Assembly (NCBI GenBank): GCA_002715965.1
Contig: PBAL01000013.1
Coordinates: forward strand, 1 to 53,257
DNA: 53,257 nt
DNA from: Verrucomicrobiales bacterium
GTDB taxonomy: Bacteria > Verrucomicrobiota > Verrucomicrobiia > Limisphaerales > JAYPXF01
Direction: 5' to 3'
Shown: one piece after another, positions 1-8,585 of the stretch
Layout: every line of letters starts with the position of its first letter
Position numbering within the stretch: position 1 is the stretch's first letter
Translations under genes and position numbers: made by a program
The notes under the pieces: model-generated
What the model saw: the letters and a program-made list of their open reading frames with translations, nothing else
What the model was told of the DNA's origin: nothing
Databases searched by the model: none

Positions 1-82
1 GACTTTGAAGACACGCCCTAATACATTTCCCCACTCACCTCCGCTTGTAACCCATCGCGAATTCCGGTACGAAAGCCAGCAC

Positions 83-1483
83 ATGCCCACCTGCCAGGAA
101 TTCTTCAATGACCGCGCGGAACGTCGCGAGTTGGAATCCCGGCGCTTCTACCACACGTTGTTGAAACGCTGCTATCGCTTCTTCGTGCCCTTCGGCCAGC
201 GCGTTGTGGAACTGGGTTCGGACATCGGCGATCTCCTGGCGGCCGTGATGCCCGGTGAAGGCGTGGGCGTGGATTTCAGTCCGCGACTCATCGACATCGC
301 GCGCGAACGGCACAAGGATCTGAAGTTCGAACGCAAGGACGTCGCGGAATACGAGCCGAAGGAAAAATTCGATTACATCATCGCCAGCGATCTGGTGAAC
401 GATCTTCCCGACGTACAGGCAATGTTGGAGAAGGCGCGCAGTTACGCGCACTCGGAATCCCGCATCGTGTTGAACTTTTTCAACAACCTCTGGAAGCCGA
501 TCCTCGGACTCGCAGAATCCCTGAACCTGAAGGCTCCCACCCAGAAACAAAACTGGCTCTCGCGTCAGGACATGCAGAACCTGCTTGAGATCGCCGGTTG
601 GGAAATCGTGAAGTCCGACACCAAGATCCTTTGCCCGATACCCATCCCGCTGATCGAACCGTTTCTGAATCGATGGATCGCACCACTTCCCATCATCCGG
701 CACCTCTGTCTCACGGTCTTCATCGTCGCCCGCCCCAAGCCCGATCTTCAAACAGAACGCGAACTATCCTGCACCGTCGTTATTCCCGCGCGCAATGAGG
801 CCGGCAATATCGAGGACGCGGTCAAACGGACGCCCGAACTCGGCAAGGGCACTGAAATCATCTTCATTGAAGGCCACTCGACAGACAACACCTGGGAGGA
901 AGTTCAGCGAGTCGCCAAAGCCTATCCCGACCGAAACATCAAGACGATGCAGCAGACCACGAAGGGCAAAGGTGGCGCAGTTCGCGAAGCATTTGCGGTG
1001 GCGACCGGTGATGTGCTTTTTATTCTCGATGCGGATCTGACCATGCCACCCGAAGAACTACCCAAGTTCTACGAACTCGTGCGCAACGGCTGCGCGGATT
1101 TCGCCAACGGCGTTCGACTGGTTTATCCGATGGAGAACGAGGCCATGCGTTTCTTCAACATGATCGGCAACCACTTCTTCAGCCGAGCGTTCACGTGGCT
1201 CCTCGGTCAACCGATCAAGGACACTCTCTGCGGAACCAAGGTGCTCACTCGGAAGAATTACCAGATGATTGCGGATAACCGCAGCTACTTCGGAAACTTT
1301 GATCCCTTCGGTGATTTCGATCTCCTCTTCGGTGCCACAAAGCTGAACTTGAAGATTGTCGACCTGCCCATTCGTTACCGCGCCCGCACATACGGCGATA
1401 CCAACATCGATCGATGGAGACACGGCGTGATTCTTCTGCGCATGACGGTTTACGCGGCGAGGCGGTTGAGGTTCGTGCGCTGA
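83..1483 (+). CDS. Methyltransferase-glycosyltransferase family 2 fusion protein
   Basis: The protein joins two enzymes. Counting from a TTG at position 5, residues about 40-240 are a class I SAM-dependent methyltransferase fold: a motif I-like VVELGSDIGDLL (about 67-78), an acidic residue at D90 ending the second strand, and FDYIIASDL in the motif IV region. Residues about 255-490 are a DPM1-like GT-A glycosyltransferase: VVIPARNEAGN (258-268), then the metal/nucleotide motif LDADLTMP with D342-A-D344. No C-terminal membrane segments are visible, so it probably acts in the cytoplasm on a lipid-linked or soluble sugar acceptor; this is inferred. The methyltransferase glycine motif is degenerate (ELGSDIG rather than a classic GxGxG). 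I chose the ATG at 83 because the conserved region begins just after it, but the frame is open to the window edge and an upstream start, such as TTG at 5, cannot be excluded. Confidence 0.78.
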   Translation: MPTCQEFFNDRAERRELESRRFYHTLLKRCYRFFVPFGQRVVELGSDIGDLLAAVMPGEGVGVDFSPRLIDIARERHKDLKFERKDVAEYEPKEKFDYIIASDLVNDLPDVQAMLEKARSYAHSESRIVLNFFNNLWKPILGLAESLNLKAPTQKQNWLSRQDMQNLLEIAGWEIVKSDTKILCPIPIPLIEPFLNRWIAPLPIIRHLCLTVFIVARPKPDLQTERELSCTVVIPARNEAGNIEDAVKRTPELGKGTEIIFIEGHSTDNTWEEVQRVAKAYPDRNIKTMQQTTKGKGGAVREAFAVATGDVLFILDADLTMPPEELPKFYELVRNGCADFANGVRLVYPMENEAMRFFNMIGNHFFSRAFTWLLGQPIKDTLCGTKVLTRKNYQMIADNRSYFGNFDPFGDFDLLFGATKLNLKIVDLPIRYRARTYGDTNIDRWRHGVILLRMTVYAARRLRFVR

Positions 1484-1563
1484 GCAGGAGCTCAAACTCA
1501 GGATTCAAAGTCGAATTAAGCTTCGCGGTCCGAAACTCAATCAGACGTAACTTTCCGACCGTC

Positions 1564-2517
1564 TCAACCGGCAAGCCGGAAATCCGGGAAAACCACTTCA
1601 ATCGCCGTCACCGCCAGGAACGCCACGCTGATTAATCCATTCAGGCGGAAGAACGCGTTTTGAACCCAGTTCCCCTTTCGTCTCCTGGCCAGCCAGTGCT
1701 CCATGACCAGGCAGCCGAGAATAACGACCATCCCAAAATGATAGGCGAGCTTGAAACCGCACAAGACCCCGAAGGCCGCCAGAAATCCCCACATCAGCAT
1801 GTGCGCGAGGAACGCGGCTTGGAGCGCATTCTTCGGCCCCCAGGCAACGACAAGCGAATTCAGACCAGAATTACGGTCGAACTCGAAATCCTGCAAAGCG
1901 TAGATGATGTCGAAGCCGATCAGCCAGAACACCACGCCTGCGGCCAGCAACAGCGGCAGCAGGCCAGTGAGCCCGTTGCGCGCGATGGCTTTGCCGATTC
2001 CACTCGCTCCGTACGGCTCGGGGATGGCCACAAAACCCAGCTGACCCTGCACGGCCAGCCACGCGCCAATCGGAGCCAAGGCCAAGGCCACTCCCAACCA
2101 GACATGTGTGTAGCTGGTGAAACGCTTGGTCACCGAATAAAAGCACACAAAGAAAAGCGCCACCGGTGAGAGGTAAAAGCAAACCTTGTTGATGAAGAAG
2201 GCCGTCGCGATGAAACCAATCCCCGCGATTGCACACAGAGTCCATGCACTGTTGATTGATATCGCGCCCGCCGGCAAATGACGCGATGCCGTCCGAGGAT
2301 TCTCCGCATCAAACTTCCGGTCGACGATCCGGTTGAACGACATCGCACAGGTCCGTGCACAAAACACGGCCAGTACTATCAGCCCGAACAGCTTCCAGCC
2401 CGGCCAGCCACGCGCGTCCCGCGCTGCGACCAACATCGAGGCCAGCGCGAACGGCATCGCAAAAACCGTGTGCGAGATCTTGATGAACTCGCCCCATTTT
2501 TTAAATTCCGAGAACAT
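1564..2517 (-). CDS. mqnP: UbiA-family prenyltransferase, probable MqnP (futalosine-pathway menaquinone synthesis)
   Basis: This is an integral membrane aromatic prenyltransferase of about 317 residues. Both Asp-rich motifs that bind the Mg-prenyl diphosphate are present: NRIVDRKFD (N62, D66, D70), followed by the family-typical ENPRTASR, and YALQDFEFDRNSG (D210, D214). The N-terminal IKISHTVFAMPFAL stretch resembles the subgroup once called 'UbiA-other' and now assigned to MqnP of the futalosine route, not UbiA or MenA; this subgroup call is from recognition and not from a search. The frame continues 68 residues further upstream, but that part has the composition of non-coding DNA and overlaps tsaB, so the ATG at 2517 is preferred. 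It is last in a minus-strand run after tsaB. An 85-base gap carrying a dispersed repeat separates the two genes. Confidence 0.85.
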   Translation of the reverse strand: MFSEFKKWGEFIKISHTVFAMPFALASMLVAARDARGWPGWKLFGLIVLAVFCARTCAMSFNRIVDRKFDAENPRTASRHLPAGAISINSAWTLCAIAGIGFIATAFFINKVCFYLSPVALFFVCFYSVTKRFTSYTHVWLGVALALAPIGAWLAVQGQLGFVAIPEPYGASGIGKAIARNGLTGLLPLLLAAGVVFWLIGFDIIYALQDFEFDRNSGLNSLVVAWGPKNALQAAFLAHMLMWGFLAAFGVLCGFKLAYHFGMVVILGCLVMEHWLARRRKGNWVQNAFFRLNGLISVAFLAVTAIEVVFPDFRLAG

Positions 2518-2575
2518 TCGGTCGCGGGACTTTGCCGACTGGCGCCTAACGCGTCCAAGCAAAATGGATGTAGCC

Positions 2576-2599
2576 GTGTAGCAGCGAGCGTGAGCGAGC
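2576..2599 (+). repeat. Dispersed intergenic repeat copy 1 (GTAGCAGC family)
   Basis: This short sequence in the tsaB-mqnP gap starts GTGTAGCAGCGAGCGTGAG. Its first part matches the copies at 11752-11778 and 12921-12989 (shared core GTAGCAGCxxxCGTGAG). All three copies are intergenic. Confidence 0.5.
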
Positions 2600-2602
2600 A
2601 GA

Positions 2603-3232
2603 TCACCCAATACGTGACGGAGCCGCCTTCCTGAACCCCGCTTCACGAAGATAGATCGGCTCAAGCGATTCCCCCGGCGCTGGATCAACGCCGATCGCCA
2701 ATGAGCCAAGAACTGACGCATCAGGTTGCACCCGTTCGAGGCTATCCAACCGGTCTTTCAACTCAGCCGGACCGACTAGTGTGGTTTCACGTGGCATCTT
2801 CGTTGCCTCCACTATTTCCAGCGGTCGAGTCAATTGAATGCCGTCCTCACGCAAATCAAACCTCTCACAATAAAACTCGCCCCGCTGCGCACTGACCACG
2901 ACTGCTATTTTGCCACGTCCGCCACGCCGGCGATGAGTTTCCGCGATCGCCCAGACACTGGACACACCTCTAACGGCAATACCCGTCGCCAACTGCCAAC
3001 CCTGGCCAATGGCAATCGATTGGCGGATGCCGGTGTAGGAACCAGGACCCAATCCGAGAATCATTTCTCCGATTTCCTCGCGATCACAGGAAGCAGAATT
3101 CAAAACCAACTCGATCAACGGAAATACGCCCGCCTTGCGATCATCGACGAACGTGGACGCGAGGCATTCCTCTCCATCGAGCAATGCAACCGATCGACGG
3201 TTGGTCGAAAAATCAAGCGCCAAGGTCTTCAT
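2603..3232 (-). CDS. tsaB: tRNA threonylcarbamoyladenosine biosynthesis protein TsaB
   Basis: TsaB (YeaZ) is the scaffold partner of TsaD in the complex that makes t6A37 in ANN-decoding tRNAs. The 209-residue protein has the typical N-terminus MKTLALDFSTNRRSVALLDG and the hallmark LGPGSYTGIRQSIAIGQG, followed by the GIAVRGVSSVWAIAE segment. Length fits the family. Like other TsaB proteins it lacks the metal-binding His pair of TsaD. Its start overlaps the end of tsaE by 20 bases, so the two are probably translationally coupled. tsaD and tsaC are not in this window. Confidence 0.93.
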   Translation of the reverse strand: MKTLALDFSTNRRSVALLDGEECLASTFVDDRKAGVFPLIELVLNSASCDREEIGEMILGLGPGSYTGIRQSIAIGQGWQLATGIAVRGVSSVWAIAETHRRRGGRGKIAVVVSAQRGEFYCERFDLREDGIQLTRPLEIVEATKMPRETTLVGPAELKDRLDSLERVQPDASVLGSLAIGVDPAPGESLEPIYLREAGFRKAAPSRIG

Positions 3233-3671
3233 ACGAAATACATCGCTCCGTTTCGCTGAGCGTGGCGATCTGCACTTGCCTCAGCTTCTTGAAATCTCCC
3301 GCGCCCTTCAACCAGCGTTCCGCCCATTCGACAACTGTCACTCCGTCCGGCTCGCGAAGGGATTCCTCCAGTCCCGCATCGAAAACCGCCTGGGCATCAT
3401 CCAGTCGGTAAAGATCCAGATGATACACCGGACAGCGTCCCCCTTCATAAACATTGATCAATGCAAAGGTCGGCGATTGCACCCGGCCCGAGAACTCCAG
3501 CCCACGCGCAATCCCACGCGCCAGCTGAGTCTTGCCCGCCCCCAGATCCGCGTCCATCGCAACCACCCACCCCGCTGACAACTCGCTCCCCCATCGCTCC
3601 CCCAAGGCTACCGTTTCCTCAACCGATCGGGTGATGAATTCGTCTCCCAATCTGTATCCATCTGTGTCCAT
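3213..3671 (-). CDS. tsaE: tRNA threonylcarbamoyladenosine biosynthesis ATPase TsaE
   Basis: TsaE is the small P-loop ATPase that drives turnover of the TsaB-TsaD complex in t6A synthesis. The 152-residue protein shows the Walker A motif DLGAGKT (42-48), the SPTF motif around residue 66, the YHLDLYRLDD stretch (83-92) and the family-typical VVEWAERW (113-120). The start 15 bases after thiL is the only sensible ATG before the P-loop. It overlaps tsaB by 20 bases, so the t6A pair is co-expressed with thiL and the CPBP protease gene. Confidence 0.93.
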   Translation of the reverse strand: MDTDGYRLGDEFITRSVEETVALGERWGSELSAGWVVAMDADLGAGKTQLARGIARGLEFSGRVQSPTFALINVYEGGRCPVYHLDLYRLDDAQAVFDAGLEESLREPDGVTVVEWAERWLKGAGDFKKLRQVQIATLSETERCISYEDLGA

Positions 3672-3686
3672 CTGTGGTTTAGAAAA

Positions 3687-4625
3687 TCAGTTCGGCGAAA
3701 AATGCACAAAGCCCGATTCGGTCAGATTCCTCTTCCCACGTTCGCCTTTGATCTGCAATTCCGAACCGGAGGTGATTTTGCCAATGCAGGTGATTGGGGT
3801 ATCGGGAAACTCTTTCTTCCACCCGTCAAGAATCTTCACCGCGTCCGCACGGGATACCGTGAACAGAAGTTCAAAATCCTCCCCGTCTGTCAAAGCCGCG
3901 AGCACCGGCGGCTTGCTCGTCTCGTTTCCGCGATAACGCAGCTTGGCAGCACGACTGATCGGGATTGAAGTTTCCATCAATTCGGCGCCCACACCGCTTG
4001 CTTCAACCAGGTGTTTTAGATCTCCCGCCAATCCATCGCTGAGATCGATCATCGCGTGAACATCACCGCTGGAGGCGAGCCACGCTGCTTCCTTTAGTCG
4101 GGGGGTGAACTCGAAATGTTTCCCTGCCAGCGAACCGCCTAGTTCGCCTGATACGAAAATGGCATCCCCGGCCTGAGCCCCGGTGCGCAAGACCGCCTTG
4201 CCTGATTCCACTTCACCAATGACGGCCACGTTGATCAACAGACGGTCACCGTTGTTGGTCGTCTCGCCTCCAACGATAGCCACGTTGTATTCCGCAGCCA
4301 GTTCGTTCATCCCAGCGTAGATCCGGGTGATGTAGCCCGGATCAAAATCCTCCGGCAATCCCAGGGTCACGACTGCATGAAGCGGTCGTCCGGCCATGGC
4401 CGCGATGTCGCTCAGGCAGCGAGCCAGTGCCTTGCGGCCAACTTTTGCGGCATCGGCGTTCCGATCGAAATGCACGCTTTCGACAATCGCATCGGTCTTG
4501 AACAGCGTGGATTTGCCTTCGGCTCCGAGATTCAGGATCGCGCAATCGTCGCCAACTCCCATCGCAACACCCTCATGCGTGTGAAGGTTCTTCGTCAGTT
4601 CACGGATCAATTCGAACTCGTTCAT
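3687..4625 (-). CDS. thiL: Thiamine-monophosphate kinase
   Basis: ThiL phosphorylates thiamine monophosphate to thiamine diphosphate, the last step of cofactor synthesis. The protein belongs to the AIR synthase/PurM superfamily. Visible motifs are VGDDCAIL near residues 24-31 (Mg-ATP binding), FKTDAIVESVHF (the family's T-D-x-x-V-E-x-x-H-F signature), the GGETTNN segment, and AMIDLSDGLAGDL followed by TDGEDFELLF. Length (312 residues) is normal. The ATG at 4625 overlaps the stop of the upstream CPBP gene as ATGA, which supports this start over one nine codons further upstream. Confidence 0.94.
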   Translation of the reverse strand: MNEFELIRELTKNLHTHEGVAMGVGDDCAILNLGAEGKSTLFKTDAIVESVHFDRNADAAKVGRKALARCLSDIAAMAGRPLHAVVTLGLPEDFDPGYITRIYAGMNELAAEYNVAIVGGETTNNGDRLLINVAVIGEVESGKAVLRTGAQAGDAIFVSGELGGSLAGKHFEFTPRLKEAAWLASSGDVHAMIDLSDGLAGDLKHLVEASGVGAELMETSIPISRAAKLRYRGNETSKPPVLAALTDGEDFELLFTVSRADAVKILDGWKKEFPDTPITCIGKITSGSELQIKGERGKRNLTESGFVHFSPN

Positions 4626-5362
4626 GATGCACCGGGGATTTCCTTCAACCATTGCTGTCCGAATGTGATCAAGGCGAAGTTCACTGCATTAAAGGTTGAG
4701 TGCGCGAAGATGGGGGTCAGCAAGTTACCACTCCATTCATAGAGGGCTATGAGGAGCAGGCCGAGCAGCGTGAGTGGAATCAGGGAAAGGAGATTGCCGT
4801 GCATCATCGCGAAGATAATGGCCGATCCCCAGACAGCCGCAGCGCCATAGCCACGGTATTTCAGTGCAGGATACATCACACCGCGAAACATGATCTCCTC
4901 CACCACCGGAGCGATGACGATTGCAATGAACCCGAAATAGATCCGCTGATCCCACTGGACGGTTTGAACCAATGTGGTCACGACCTCCTGGCGTGGAGCT
5001 TTCACTTCTGCCTGTGTGAAGAGCCAGTGGCAGCCCGCCTGCAGGGCCATGACCAGGGGAGCGATGAGCAGACCGATCACCATTCCGCGCACGATTGCCC
5101 GCCCCCATCCGTTCTTGTTCAGGCCAAATCCGGCAGACCACCCGATCGACTGCTGCTTCAGGAAGCGATGAACGACGAAGAGAATCCCGACGTGCAGACA
5201 TCCGGTGTTGATTACAAATCCAAGGAAGCGTCCCGCGGAGGTCTGGGCCATCTCCGGCGTGACCACGACCGTGTGAATCAACACGGCAGCGCACATACAC
5301 AGAATCACGCCCAGCAAGAGCCGGATCAGTGACTCCATGTCCCATCCGCGTTCGTTGATCAC
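4622..5362 (-). CDS. CPBP family intramembrane glutamic endopeptidase (Rce1/Abi type)
   Basis: This 246-residue multi-pass membrane protein has the three conserved blocks of the CPBP (Rce1/Abi) family: EEIMFRG with catalytic E155-E156 and R160, a second block with H188 in IFAMMHGNL, and a third with H221 in PIFAHSTFN followed by N225. About seven or eight hydrophobic segments are visible. Family members are intramembrane proteases involved in prenyl-protein processing, bacteriocin self-immunity or unknown functions; the substrate here cannot be read from sequence. It is first in the run CPBP-thiL-tsaE-tsaB-mqnP and is coupled to thiL by an ATGA overlap. A second in-frame ATG lies eight codons later and could be the true start. 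Confidence 0.88.
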   Translation of the reverse strand: MINERGWDMESLIRLLLGVILCMCAAVLIHTVVVTPEMAQTSAGRFLGFVINTGCLHVGILFVVHRFLKQQSIGWSAGFGLNKNGWGRAIVRGMVIGLLIAPLVMALQAGCHWLFTQAEVKAPRQEVVTTLVQTVQWDQRIYFGFIAIVIAPVVEEIMFRGVMYPALKYRGYGAAAVWGSAIIFAMMHGNLLSLIPLTLLGLLLIALYEWSGNLLTPIFAHSTFNAVNFALITFGQQWLKEIPGAS

Positions 5363-5405
5363 AGGCGGAGGTTAGTCGGATACTCGGGAGCGCTACGATT
5401 GAAAA

Positions 5406-5531
5406 ATGTTTTACGTGCTCGAATCCGGAAACCACCTGGATCTGGGTGAAAAAAGCATGGACGCTTTGGAGAGGGATCCGGAATTGGTGAATGAGTATCG
5501 GCGACTTCGCATCAGGAGGGGAGTCGCCTGA
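5406..5531 (+). CDS. Small ORF (41 aa), possible N-terminal half of a split membrane protein
   Basis: I do not recognise this 41-residue reading frame, but it reads as real protein: it begins MFYVLESGNHLDLGEKSMDA and ends in a basic patch RRLRIRRGVA. It stops at TGA 5529-5531. The next frame (minus one) opens at 5528 and continues immediately into two hydrophobic helices. The basic end is what one expects just before a membrane helix, so the two frames may be one protein of about 134 residues interrupted by a frameshift, or two coupled genes. It lies divergently from the CPBP gene, and no clear ribosome binding site precedes its ATG. Confidence 0.4.
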   Translation: MFYVLESGNHLDLGEKSMDALERDPELVNEYRRLRIRRGVA

Positions 5532-5809
5532 TCATCGTACTTGCCACGCCATATCTCATCTCCAACCTCGCCTTCCTCACCTGTTTCAACAATGCCGTCA
5601 CCAACATCAAACTATTCTCGCGGCTGGGCATGGGGTGTTCTGCGCTGTATCTGTTAATCCCGCCATACGGACTCTTTTGGCTGAGTATTCTCTTCCTCCG
5701 AGGCGCTGTGCGCCGCAACAACCTGTTCACCAATCCGCGCCTCCACCCGGAATTGCCAACCATCCGTATCGATGAAAACGGTCACCAGGTTCCTGCAAAG
5801 CCGACTTGA
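5528..5809 (+). CDS. Small two-helix membrane protein, CTG start or -1 frameshift continuation of the preceding ORF
   Basis: This 93-codon frame has no ATG, GTG or TTG near its start yet has clear coding character: a first helix LIIVLATPYLISNLAFLTCF, a second helix around residues 33-58 (ALYLLIPPYGLFWLSILFL), then RGAVRRNN and a hydrophilic C-terminus ending GHQVPAKPT. A strong AGGAGG (5514-5519) sits eight bases before CTG at 5528, and the CTG overlaps the previous stop as CTGA. Three readings are possible: a coupled gene with a rare CTG start; a -1 frameshift joining it to the upstream 41-residue ORF; or a lost G in the GGGG run at 5518-5521, which if restored would give one continuous protein. 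The family is not recognised. Confidence 0.45.
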   Translation: MIIVLATPYLISNLAFLTCFNNAVTNIKLFSRLGMGCSALYLLIPPYGLFWLSILFLRGAVRRNNLFTNPRLHPELPTIRIDENGHQVPAKPT

Positions 5810-5820
5810 TTACGGTTCAA

Positions 5821-5837
5821 TTTAGAATAATTCTAAA
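5821..5837. promoter_or_regulatory. PerR/Fur-type operator (perfect palindrome)
   Basis: TTTAGAATAATTCTAAA is a perfect 8-1-8 palindrome centred on 5829. Its core TTAGAAT-A-ATTCTAA has the 7-1-7 layout of the PerR box (consensus TTATAATNATTATAA) and differs from it at one symmetric position. It lies 41 bases upstream of the ATG of the Fur-family gene and just before a TTGACA -35 element, so autoregulation, and control of the downstream suf genes, is likely. Confidence 0.75.
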
Positions 5838-5839
5838 TA

Positions 5840-5867
5840 TTGACAGATTTCCGCCCCTGACTAAAGT
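5840..5867 (+). promoter_or_regulatory. Candidate sigma-70 promoter of the perR-suf operon
   Basis: A consensus TTGACA (5840-5845) is followed after 16 bases by TAAAGT (5862-5867), a weak -10. It begins 3 bases after the palindrome, so a bound repressor would block RNA polymerase. Transcription would then start only a few bases before the ATG at 5878, giving an almost leaderless message; the -10 assignment is therefore tentative. Confidence 0.4.
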
Positions 5868-5877
5868 CCCGGCTCGC

Positions 5878-6347
5878 ATGGCCAAGACCACCAAGCAGAA
5901 CAAGACTGAGAATGATGAGCGGCTCAATGAGCGGCTGGCTCACAGCGGGATGCGTTTGACGCCTCAGCGTCGGCATGTCCACGAGGTATTGCGGGAGAAA
6001 ATGGATCATCCTACCGCAGACCAGGTATTCCTGCGCGCCAAGGAAACCATGCCGGAGATCTCGATGGCCACGGTCTACAACAGCCTGGATGCCTTGGTGA
6101 GTTGCGGATTGGTTCGGCAGGTCAATGCCGATCGGGGCGCAACGCGCTACTGCCACAACATGCAGCCGCATTCGCACTTCTACTGCGACGAATGCGGCTC
6201 GGTTCACGACATTCTGCAGACCGTTTCCCCGGATGACGCGAACTTTCGCATGCCACGGGGATTCAGACTGGAAAACATCGAGACGACGATCCACGGCAAA
6301 TGCCCGGAGTGTTCGTCCTCCAAGAAACCCCGGAGCAATCAGATTTT

Positions 6348-6351
<4 letters not shown>
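5878..6351 (+). CDS. Fur-family metal-dependent regulator, PerR-like
   Basis: The 157-residue protein has a winged-helix domain ([29 protein letters not shown] recognition region at 64-79) and a dimerisation/metal domain. Structural zinc motifs are CDEC (103-106) and CPEC (142-145). Regulatory-site candidates are H44, H98 and H100 (PHSH). At the place where PerR carries its metal-binding, oxidation-controlling Asp (six residues before the first His of HxH) the sequence has C92 (RYCHN), which is unusual. Start: ATG 5878 begins the typical N-terminus; the frame upstream runs through the operator and is not coding. Its stop overlaps the sufB start as ATGA. The PerR box upstream argues for peroxide or iron sensing feeding directly into Fe-S assembly; Fur sensu stricto is the alternative. 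Confidence 0.88.
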
Positions 6352-7793
<1,442 letters not shown>

Positions 7794-7809
7794 CCAATTC
7801 TCCAAACGA

Positions 7810-8580
7810 ATGAGTAATAAGCTGATCGAAATCAAAGACCTGTCCGCCAGTATTGACGGCAAACAGATTCTCAAAGGCATCAACCTCACGGTGAATGAGG
7901 GTGAAGTGCACGCCATCATGGGCCCCAACGGCTCCGGCAAGAGCACGCTCGGATATGTCCTCTCCGGCCGTGACGGCTACGACGTGGATGGCGGTTCCGT
8001 GAGCTACGCCGGAAATGACCTGATCGACATGGCTCCGGAAGAACGCGCCCGCGAAGGATTGTTTCTCGCCTTCCAATACCCGGTCGAAATCCCGGGCGTG
8101 AACAACACCTACTTCCTCCGCGCGGCCTTCAACGAATTGCGCAAGCACCGTGGCGAGGAAGAGATGGACGCGGTCGATTTTCTCGGTGTGGTGAAGGAGA
8201 AGATGAAATTGCTCGAACTTCCTGATGGCATGATGAAGCGTTCCGTGAACGAAGGCTTCTCCGGCGGTGAGAAGAAGCGCAACGAGATCTTTCAGATGGC
8301 CGTGCTCGATCCGAAGCTCTCCGTCCTCGACGAAACGGATTCCGGCCTCGACATCGACGCCCTCAAGATCGTTGCCAATGGCGTGAACGCGCTTCGCAAA
8401 CCGGACAACGCTTCCATCGTCATCACCCACTACCAACGCCTGCTCGACTACATCGTCCCTGACTTCGTGCACGTCTTGTCCGATGGCCGTATCATCAAGT
8501 CCGGCGGCAAGGAACTCGCCTTGGAACTCGAAGAAAAAGGCTACGACTGGATCACCAACGGGGAAGCGGTTGCTGCCTGA
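7810..8580 (+). CDS. sufC: Fe-S cluster assembly ATPase SufC
   Basis: SufC is the ABC-type ATPase of the SufBCD complex; it powers conformational change and is cytoplasmic, not a transporter. Visible motifs: Walker A GPNGSGKST (38-46), Q-loop AFQYPVEIPG (87-96), signature SGGEKKRNEI (151-160), Walker B LSVLDETDSGLD (170-181), where the D-E-T/P-D-S-G-L-D form is specific to SufC, and the switch His in VITHYQRLL. Length of 256 residues is normal. The ATG at 7810 begins the conserved MSNKLIEIKDL; 24 further upstream in-frame codons overlap sufB and are not needed. Confidence 0.97.
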   Translation: MSNKLIEIKDLSASIDGKQILKGINLTVNEGEVHAIMGPNGSGKSTLGYVLSGRDGYDVDGGSVSYAGNDLIDMAPEERAREGLFLAFQYPVEIPGVNNTYFLRAAFNELRKHRGEEEMDAVDFLGVVKEKMKLLELPDGMMKRSVNEGFSGGEKKRNEIFQMAVLDPKLSVLDETDSGLDIDALKIVANGVNALRKPDNASIVITHYQRLLDYIVPDFVHVLSDGRIIKSGGKELALELEEKGYDWITNGEAVAA

Positions 8581-8585
8581 GGCCG

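Noticed and set aside
5491..5775. 94-codon plus-strand frame starting MSIGDFASGG in the small membrane-protein locus
   Set aside because: The frame starting at 5528 gives two clean hydrophobic helices; this one is rich in His, Pro and Gln.
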